This document shows positions 1 to 4,634 of a DNA stretch of 7,853 nucleotides, piece by piece. The position numbers were made by a program, and so were the translations under genes. Positions within the stretch are counted from its first letter, which is position 1. Each line of letters starts with the position of its first letter. The DNA is taken from positions 1 through 7,853 of the forward strand of contig CADBQE010000144.1 in assembly GCA_902796695.1 (NCBI GenBank), read 5' to 3'. A model generated the notes under the pieces. It was given only the letters and a program-made list of their open reading frames with translations. It was not told where the DNA came from and did not search any database. This DNA comes from an uncultured Lachnospiraceae bacterium. Its GTDB lineage: Bacteria; Bacillota; Clostridia; Lachnospirales; Lachnospiraceae.

Positions 1-446
1 GCCTGAACGAAGGCGTCTTCCCCGGTCGCAAAACGGACAGCTTTGAAGCGATGGAAGAGGAGCGCCGCCTCTGCTTCGTCGCCATGACCCGCGCGGAGGA
101 GGAACTCTACCTCTCCGCCGTGGAAGGCCGCCTGAACGACGGCGCGCCCCGCTACATGTCCCGTTTCCTCCTTGACGTCGCCCCCGGCCTGATCGAATAT
201 GAAGAACCGCCCCGCGAAGAACTGATCAAAGACACCCGCGCCTACATCGCCGCCCGCGACAAATTCCTGGAAGGCGCCCCGGAAGAGCACCTCCCCATCG
301 GCGCCCGCGTCCGCCACGCCGTCCTCGGCCCCGGCGAGATCCTCGATGCGGACGAAAAAAAGAAAGCCTACCTGGTGAAATTCACCGACATCGAAACGCC
401 CCGCGCCATCTCCTTCCGCGCGAAGCTGGAACGGGTGGAAACGTGA
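1..446 (+). CDS. UvrD/PcrA-type superfamily 1 DNA helicase, C-terminal part (5' end outside window)
   Basis: The frame is open from base 3 to the TGA at 444-446, giving about 147 C-terminal residues. The start reads LNEGVFPGRK, the end of helicase motif V. It is followed by EEERRLCFVAMTRAEEELYL, the classic motif VI of the UvrD/PcrA/Rep family, whose arginine contacts ATP. These enzymes unwind DNA 3' to 5' in repair and in replication-fork restart. The last 45 or so residues (IGARVRHAVLGPGEIL... onward) resemble the small Tudor-like tail found on PcrA and UvrD, which helps contact RNA polymerase. That makes a PcrA-like identity likely, but the N-terminal Walker A and domain 2A are missing here, so no symbol is given. 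The base composition is GC-rich, unlike the stretch from 1174 onward. The stop codon lies inside a palindromic repeat shared with the convergent downstream gene. Confidence 0.93.
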   Translation, partial: LNEGVFPGRKTDSFEAMEEERRLCFVAMTRAEEELYLSAVEGRLNDGAPRYMSRFLLDVAPGLIEYEEPPREELIKDTRAYIAARDKFLEGAPEEHLPIGARVRHAVLGPGEILDADEKKKAYLVKFTDIETPRAISFRAKLERVET

Positions 447-470
447 CAGGGGGACGGTTCCTTTGTCATC
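443..470. repeat. 28-base palindromic repeat, single copy, at the convergent gene junction
   Basis: The unit begins GTGACAGGGGGACGG and ends CTTTGTCATC. Its ends, TGACA and TGTCA, pair with each other, so it can fold as a small imperfect hairpin. It matches both arms of the long hairpin at 1515-1578 at all but five positions. The helicase stop TGA (444-446) and the minus-strand regulator stop (468 to 466) both lie within it. Similar GTGACA...TGTCAC units occur dispersed in many Clostridia from memory, which I could not check here. It could act as a weak bidirectional terminator. Confidence 0.75.
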
Positions 471-1173
471 TCAGTTCCGTAAAAACATCGGCAAGATGCT
501 TATAATATTGCTTTGCGACCCCAAGAATCATTCCATTTTCCCCCAAAACCACCTGCTCCGGCGCCAGTTCTGTCACATACAGGACATTTACGATTGTGTT
601 TCTGGAAATCTGCACGAACTGGTCCGGCAATTTTTTCATCAATCGTTTAACTGTTGAACGGAAACAATATTTCCGCGAATGTGCAGATAATACAGCGTAG
701 TTCTTCTCCACACGAATAGTCAGAATATCTGAATAATTAATCCTGAAATAACTTTTGCCGGCATAGAGCAGCAGCTGTTCGTGCTGAGAGTCTTTTGCTT
801 TTCTGACTGCCCGCAGAATAACCGCGGATACGTCCTCTTTTACAAAGGGTTTTTGCAGAAAATCAAAAGCTTCTACAGTGTAACCGTCCTTCATATGACT
901 GCGACGGGAAGACATCAGAACAAAGAGTGCCCGTTCGTGCTTCTTCCGCAGCAGAGGAATCAGTTCCATCCCACTGATGCCTGGCAGCACGGCGTCCACG
1001 AAGATGATCTGAAGGCCCTGCTCCGTCAATATGGCGGTCAGCGCCGCTTCCGGACAGGAACAGTTTGTTATTTCATATCCGTAGCCCAGCTCGGCGGAAA
1101 TCATTATAAGCAGCGCCTTGAGATCCTGAACATCTGAAGAAACATTGTCAATGATCGTATAAAATATTTTCAT
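466..1173 (-). CDS. LytTR-family response regulator (AgrA/LytR-like)
   Basis: This is a 235-residue two-domain response regulator. The receiver domain spans about residues 1-122. It has the phospho-acceptor aspartate D60 in FVDAVLPGISGMEL, the switch serine near residue 88 in FVLMSS, and the conserved lysine K108 in FLQKPF. The acidic pair near the N-terminus is D9-N10 rather than two acids, which may alter magnesium binding. The LytTR DNA-binding domain spans about residues 134-235 and carries the family pattern around YFRINYSDILTI and the FVQISRNTIVNV segment. Members bind direct repeats upstream of targets and often control bacteriocins, quorum sensing or surface proteins. The start ATG (1173-1171) follows AGGAG at 1188-1184. 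There is no histidine kinase beside it, so it is an orphan within this window. Its possible target is the secreted-protein and lipoprotein operon to its right, but no clear LytTR box pair was found. Confidence 0.93.
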   Translation of the reverse strand: MKIFYTIIDNVSSDVQDLKALLIMISAELGYGYEITNCSCPEAALTAILTEQGLQIIFVDAVLPGISGMELIPLLRKKHERALFVLMSSRRSHMKDGYTVEAFDFLQKPFVKEDVSAVILRAVRKAKDSQHEQLLLYAGKSYFRINYSDILTIRVEKNYAVLSAHSRKYCFRSTVKRLMKKLPDQFVQISRNTIVNVLYVTELAPEQVVLGENGMILGVAKQYYKHLADVFTELR

Positions 1174-1298
1174 GGCCGTGAGACTCCTGTGAACTATTCT
1201 TTTACCTTATAGAACATTTGAGAAAGGCAAAAACGGACATCCGCTCTGCAACAACATTGAAAATTATGAATATTATGAATCAAAACATATATTATCTG

Positions 1299-1436
1299 CT
1301 AAGTGTTGCCGATATTACAGGAGGGAGTGACCGGCACCTTGTGCAAAATATCGAAAAAAGACAATCCCAACACAAAAAACGGGCACTTCAGCACTATTTT
1401 ATTAAAAATGGCTCCGGTTCTATGATCACGGAGCAT
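1299..1436 (-). CDS. Doubtful 45-residue open frame in the leader of the LytTR gene
   Basis: An ATG at 1436-1434 opens a frame to TAG at 1301-1299. The middle is hydrophobic (LKCPFFVLGLSFFDIL) and could span a membrane or act as a small signal-like peptide. It begins only about a dozen bases after the predicted start of the minus-strand transcript and has no visible ribosome binding site, which argues against efficient translation. The opposite strand is also open over 1327-1425, starting at GTG right after an AGGAGGG, so the strand is ambiguous. I do not recognise either product. It may be chance in AT-rich leader DNA or part of a structured RNA. Confidence 0.15.
   Translation of the reverse strand: MLRDHRTGAIFNKIVLKCPFFVLGLSFFDILHKVPVTPSCNIGNT
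1404..1434 (-). terminator. Terminator-like hairpin in the leader of the LytTR transcript
   Basis: Read on the minus strand, GCTCCG (1434-1429) pairs with CGGAGC (1416-1411) across a 12-base loop, followed after two bases by TTTTT (1408-1404). This has the shape of an intrinsic terminator, though the stem is only 6 base pairs. It lies about 15 bases downstream of the predicted transcription start, so it could act as an attenuator for the regulator gene. On the plus strand no T-run follows it. Confidence 0.35.
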
Positions 1437-1453
1437 ACAGTGTTACAGTTTTC

Positions 1454-1483
1454 ATAGTATTATGACACATATACCATTGTCAA
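1454..1483 (-). promoter_or_regulatory. Predicted sigma-A promoter for the LytTR regulator
   Basis: On the minus strand a perfect -35 box TTGACA lies at 1483-1478. An 18-base spacer separates it from TACTAT at 1459-1454, which matches the -10 consensus at 4 of 6 positions. Transcription would start near 1447, leaving a leader of roughly 270 bases before the regulator ATG at 1173. No other minus-strand gene lies between. The long leader is unusual and contains the terminator-like hairpin. Confidence 0.45.
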
Positions 1484-1514
1484 GACCTGACTCGTTTGCG
1501 ATGTAGATGTATGA

Positions 1515-1578
1515 GTGACAGAGGGACGTATCTTTTGTCACCTGGAAAAAGGTGACAAAAGATACGTCCCTCTGTCAC
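1515..1578. repeat. Perfect long inverted repeat: two head-to-head copies of the 28-base repeat
   Basis: The left arm (1515-1542, beginning GTGACAGAGGGACG) and the right arm (1551-1578) are exact reverse complements over 28 bases. One further T-A pair (1543 with 1550) leaves a 6-base GGAAAA loop. Each arm is itself an imperfect palindrome and matches the single copy at 443-470. The structure would form a very stable hairpin in RNA or single-stranded DNA. It is symmetric and is not followed by a clear T-run on either strand, so it is better described as a mobile or dispersed palindromic repeat than a classical terminator. It would nevertheless insulate the two flanking transcripts. Confidence 0.9.
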
Positions 1579-1607
1579 AGAACAGGAGGAATACATTTTT
1601 TAAAAAA

Positions 1608-1641
1608 ACATATTACAAAGCTAAATAATATGTACTACATT
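1608..1641 (+). promoter_or_regulatory. Possible promoter overlapping an 8-base palindrome, upstream of the secreted-protein gene
   Basis: ACATATTA (1608-1615) is the reverse complement of TAATATGT (1626-1633), with a 10-base spacer, as in a regulator binding site. A weak promoter overlaps it: TTACAA at 1613-1618, 17 bases, then TACATT at 1636-1641. Both boxes match consensus only partly (3 of 6 and 4 of 6). The next gene starts 60 bases on. Binding at the palindrome would block the -35 region. In AT-rich DNA such matches can be chance. Confidence 0.3.
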
Positions 1642-1701
1642 TAGCCTGAAAGAAGACGTGGGCCAATTAAAGGCAATCTGTCTTGATAGGAGGAAGAAAC
1701 A

Positions 1702-2122
1702 ATGAAAATTAAAGAAGATTTTGGCAGCTTTAATGGTTGCGGTAATGATCGCGGCATCAATTCCGGCAAGTGCCCTGTCACCAAATCTTACACCGCGGTA
1801 CGGTGAAGGATACTATCCGTCAGGCCCTCAAACATCGGCCAAGTATTATGAATACTTTTTGGGAGGACCTCGGACGTCAGCCATTGCACAATTGATTTAT
1901 GGATCCGAAAACTACGTGTTGTACATTGGAATATTAGAGTTGCATTATTACAACCCTTATTCAGGCTGGGACACCATAACAGATGAGCAATTCGGATGGG
2001 GCACAAATATATATAATTATACTTTTTCCAGCAATGAGATAGCAGCCGGAGCATGCGTAAGTGTAATTGAGGCAGTTTTCAAAATCGGTACTACGCAGAT
2101 AGCAAGGAGGCGCAGTGCATAA
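1702..2122 (+). CDS. Small secreted protein of unknown function, frame broken by one base just after the start
   Basis: A strong ribosome binding site AGGAGG (1688-1693) stands 8 bases before ATG at 1702, the natural start, but that frame ends after 34 codons at 1804-1806. Removing one A from the AAAA at 1705-1708 joins the ATG to the long frame that ends with TAA at 2120-2122. The protein would then have about 139 residues and begin MKLKKILAALMVAVMIAASI, an ideal signal peptide ending in the cleavage motif ASA. As the sequence stands, translation would have to start at TTG 1721 or ATG 1733, both poorly placed. The mature part is rich in Tyr and Gly, has no cysteine except one near residue 117, and holds two GP(Q/R)TSA motifs about 15 residues apart. 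I do not recognise the family. The gene ends 23 bases before the lipoprotein gene, so the two probably form one transcript. It could be a pseudogene, a sequencing error, or a slippage-controlled gene. Confidence 0.6.
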
Positions 2123-2145
2123 TTTTGAGAAACTGGGAGGGTGGC

Positions 2146-2568
2146 ATGAAATATAAATGGTTGTTTTTTGTATTATTGGCGGTGGTTTTTCTTTCTTCCT
2201 GTGGGGGGACGTCCAGTCTCCCCTCGCCTTCCGTTGAAAACTGCAATGAATTGGAGACGGAAAGGTCCGCTTCCCTGACCGCTTCTCCATTGATCTCTGA
2301 CAAACGCGTCTCCGTATATAGAAACGGCCTGAACCGATACTTCGCGCTTTCGGAATCGGGCATTTATTGCGTTGCCCATGAAAAGAACGGAACTTACGCC
2401 TTATATTGTGATAAACAGTCCGATCAATTCGTCAAACTGTGCAACCGTGTCGACTGTCCTCACATGGATGAAACCTGTGATGCTTTTCTAGACGATGAGT
2501 CCACTCCGACATTGGGATATTATAAAGAAAAACTTTATTACATCAAAAAGGATAATTGCGAACTATAA
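2146..2568 (+). CDS. Lipoprotein paralogue 1, N-terminal part (truncated by frameshift)
   Basis: The ATG at 2146 follows GGGAGG by about 5 bases. The frame gives 140 residues: a signal peptide with lipobox LSSC (lipidated cysteine C19), a short Ser/Pro linker, the segment RVSVYRNGLNRYF, and the motif C99-x4-C104-x-H106-x4-C111 within VKLCNRVDCPHMDETCDAF. All of this aligns with the two intact paralogues at 4635 and 6079. The frame stops at TAA 2566-2568, in the middle of what is a continuous protein in the paralogues; the remainder continues in another frame from 2556. The likely product, if translated, is a truncated membrane lipoprotein that retains the Cys/His domain. The gene follows the secreted-protein gene closely and is probably cotranscribed with it. 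Confidence 0.75.
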   Translation: MKYKWLFFVLLAVVFLSSCGGTSSLPSPSVENCNELETERSASLTASPLISDKRVSVYRNGLNRYFALSESGIYCVAHEKNGTYALYCDKQSDQFVKLCNRVDCPHMDETCDAFLDDESTPTLGYYKEKLYYIKKDNCEL

Positions 2569-3446
2569 AGACAGGAGACGGAAGAGAGTCATATGAAAGG
2601 ATTCCTGCAGAACTCTGGCAGATGGATCAAGACGGAAGAAATAAACAGGCTGTCACATTTTGCTGGGAAAAGGATGAAAACATTACAGGATATGGGGTAC
2701 TGACCTTCACTGACGGTTATATAGAGGGAATGTTTAAGAAAGTGGGGGAAAACGGAACGGTTGAGTATTCCCGCCGATATACAAGCCTGGATCATCCGGG
2801 TATTTTTACTGAAACCGCAGGCTCAAAACAGCTCTCTTTTGAAGATGGCTCAAATGGGTTGGTTTTTGGCAGCGACGGAGAAAAAATCATCATCCAGTAT
2901 GTTGATCAGAATAATGATCCGGAATCTGACAATGACGGAGTACATTTAAAACTGTACATCTGGGACCCAGTCGAAAACAGCATTGCATATATAGGCGACC
3001 GTCCGTTCGTATCCGGTTACTTTGCGGCAGAGACCGCTTTCATTGTGGAAGAAGGCGTTGTAAAACAGTGGGATTATCAGACGGGTACGGGAACACCGCT
3101 CTTCGACACGGGAATCAGGACGAAGGTGTCTCTTTCTGCCCTTCCGGACTGTCTTGCCGTCTGTGACATATATGAGTATCAGGACTTGACTGATGGTGTA
3201 ATCCCTAAAGTGACGATCCGGTTTTATGACTGGGATTACGCCCCCCTGGGAGAATGCGAACTGTCTTTTGATAAAGAAATGATCCGGTACGGAGATTATA
3301 TCTTCGGTGAAACGGAAGACCGTATTCTGCTGGTGAAAGACGGATCGGCCACCCGACCGGATTATTATATCGAAAAATCCGACTTCGGGACCGGGGACAT
3401 CGTCCTGCACGAATATCATTATCCGGAGATGGATCTGCTGGAGTAA
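2556..3446 (+). pseudogene. Lipoprotein paralogue 1, C-terminal part, separated from its start by a frameshift
   Basis: About 296 residues align along their whole length with residues ~175-462 of the lipoprotein at 4635: MDQDGRNKQ, QWDYQTGTGTPLFDTG, PDCLAV, FYDWDYAPLGECEL, GETEDRILLVKD and the final DFGTGDIVLHEYHYPEMDLLE. The frame opens only at a TTG without a ribosome binding site, directly after an in-frame stop at 2553-2555. It therefore cannot be an independent gene in any obvious way. One missing base (or two extra) between about 2554 and 2568 would fuse it to the upstream part into a lipoprotein of roughly 433 residues. The repeated DGRNKQ and WDY/WDP strands suggest a beta-propeller-like fold, which is an inference. 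A sequencing error is the main alternative to real gene decay. Confidence 0.8.
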
Positions 3447-3470
3447 GCCGGGCATTTTGCCGCCTTTTGG

Positions 3471-3485
3471 CAGGGTCTGTCCCTG
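3471..3485 (+). terminator. Weak possible terminator after lipoprotein paralogue 1
   Basis: CAGGG (3471-3475) pairs with CCCTG (3481-3485) around a TCTGT loop and is followed by the T-rich TTTCTCATTTTCTG. The stem is short and the T-run is interrupted. It lies between the stop at 3446 and the next operon, where a terminator would be expected. Confidence 0.3.
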
Positions 3486-3521
3486 TTTCTCATTTTCTGT
3501 CCTTCCTTTTTATGCCGAATC

Positions 3522-3530
3522 TGCTAAACT
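3522..3530 (+). promoter_or_regulatory. Possible extended -10 promoter of the XRE operon
   Basis: TGCTAAACT gives an extended -10 element (TG, one base, TAAACT), 44 bases before the XRE ATG at 3575. No good -35 box lies 17 bases upstream (CTTCCT at 3502-3507), which extended -10 promoters can tolerate. The 128-base gap here is the largest within 2146-7853, so a promoter is expected in it. Confidence 0.35.
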
Positions 3531-3574
3531 GAAAGCGTATCGGAACTCTGACACCCGAACGGAAAGGAGAGCAG

Positions 3575-4609
3575 ATGGAAGCCAGACGCATGGGCGCCTT
3601 CATCAAAGCGCTGCGGAAAGAGAAAAATCTGACGCAGGAGCAGCTGGGAGAGGCGCTCTTTGTTTCCTCCAAAACCGTGTCCCGCTGGGAGACCGGAAAC
3701 TCTCTGCCGGACCTCATGATGCTGCAGAATATCGCGGACTTCTTCCACGTGGATATCCGGGAACTGATCGACGGGGAGCGCTTTCCGGAAAGCAGCCCGG
3801 CTGAAATAGAGACCGTGCGCAAGATGGCGGAATACAGCCGGAGCAAGGAGAAAAAGATGTCCCGGAAACTGTGGCTGACCTTCGCGCTGATCCTGCTGGC
3901 GGTCGGGACCGCGGCGGCGGCGCTGATCCTGAAAAACCGCCGGGATGAACTGGACCGGAAACAGGAATGCTGGTTCACCGGCGATGTGATCGGTTATTTC
4001 CCCGCCGGGGAGGACCGCACGGAGATCCGCCTGCTCTGCGACAGTATCCGGATCGTCCGGCTCCTGATCGGCCCGCAAACGCAGATCGAAGAGCGGATAC
4101 AGCCGCGTATCGGCGCGCAGGAGACCGGCCTCGGCCTCAAAGTGTTCTGCGTTTACACGGCGCGCGAGGAAAATGCGGCGAAGAAAAAAGGCGAAGAATA
4201 TGTTTATCCGGCCGTTTCCGCCGCCCTTATGACGGTGGAAGACGCCCTGTCGCTGGCCTCTCCGGGAACCCTTTTCACAGCCAGTACTTTCGATTCTCAG
4301 GAAACGTCAGGGCAGTATCCTTCCGGACCCGGGGCTCCTTCTGCAGCCTATTCCTGCCACTTGGACGGAGACTCACGGCTGGTGACTGCAGACATGAAGT
4401 ACGGCGGCAATAAAACGGTCAGCGTCTCCGTTGCCGCCAAAAAACTGATCACCGGCTCTTCGCGCCTCTACTACAGTTCCGAATCGTTCACGGACACCGG
4501 AACGGCAAGAGTTCAGATATCGACGCCGGGCTCCACCATCATCATCGTTTCAGCAACTGCGGAATACAGGATCATGGGGAACAAAGTGGCGGAACTTACG
4601 GTCATGTAA
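3575..4609 (+). CDS. Membrane-anchored XRE-family transcriptional regulator with extracytoplasmic domain
   Basis: The 344-residue protein starts at ATG 3575, five bases after AAGGAG (3564-3569). Residues 7-64 form an XRE/Cro-type helix-turn-helix: LTQEQLGEALFVSSKTVSRW, then ETGNSLPDLMMLQNIADFF. A basic stretch (KEKKMSRK) leads into one predicted membrane span at about residues 99-119 (LWLTFALILLAVGTAAAALI). About 225 residues follow that should lie outside the cell. The outer part is unlike anything I recognise. Its second half is rich in Ser and Thr with alternating beta-strand-like sequence. The layout, DNA binding inside and a sensor-like domain outside, suggests a one-component signal transducer, though an ordinary regulator with a membrane anchor is also possible. 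It is the first gene of the operon and lies 25 bases before the second lipoprotein, whose product may be its partner or target. Confidence 0.87.
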   Translation: MEARRMGAFIKALRKEKNLTQEQLGEALFVSSKTVSRWETGNSLPDLMMLQNIADFFHVDIRELIDGERFPESSPAEIETVRKMAEYSRSKEKKMSRKLWLTFALILLAVGTAAAALILKNRRDELDRKQECWFTGDVIGYFPAGEDRTEIRLLCDSIRIVRLLIGPQTQIEERIQPRIGAQETGLGLKVFCVYTAREENAAKKKGEEYVYPAVSAALMTVEDALSLASPGTLFTASTFDSQETSGQYPSGPGAPSAAYSCHLDGDSRLVTADMKYGGNKTVSVSVAAKKLITGSSRLYYSSESFTDTGTARVQISTPGSTIIIVSATAEYRIMGNKVAELTVM

Positions 4610-4634
4610 GACCGGATGAGTAAAGGAGGCGGTC

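Larger units (their letters stand above)
1174..1701. other. Gene-free stretch between the regulator and the secreted-protein gene
   Basis: No convincing protein gene is present here. The stretch is clearly richer in A and T than the helicase gene and the downstream XRE operon. It holds a minus-strand promoter (1454-1483), a terminator-like hairpin reading on the minus strand (1404-1434), a perfect long hairpin (1515-1578), a palindrome and possible plus-strand promoter (1608-1641), and the ribosome binding site of the next gene (1688-1693). An orphan AGGAGG at 1584-1589 has no start codon at a usable distance. The 79-codon frame at 1218-1457 starts with TTG, has no ribosome binding site and resembles nothing I know. 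Confidence 0.6.

Noticed and set aside
1218..1457. A 79-codon plus-strand frame opposite the LytTR leader
   Set aside because: It starts with TTG, has no ribosome binding site, resembles nothing known and overlaps a better-supported leader and promoter on the other strand.
1440..1700. LytTR-type direct-repeat binding sites
   Set aside because: Single partial matches exist (such as ACAGTTTTC near 1445) but no properly spaced pair was found.
2544..2556. Programmed -1 frameshifting at CAAAAAG to join the two halves of lipoprotein 1
   Set aside because: The frame entered by a -1 slip meets a TAA at 2553-2555 right away, so slippage there cannot produce the full protein.
3490..4078. Two long minus-strand frames opposite the XRE gene
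   Set aside because: They are GC-rich shadows of a well-supported regulator gene, with low-complexity Arg/Ser content and no family match.
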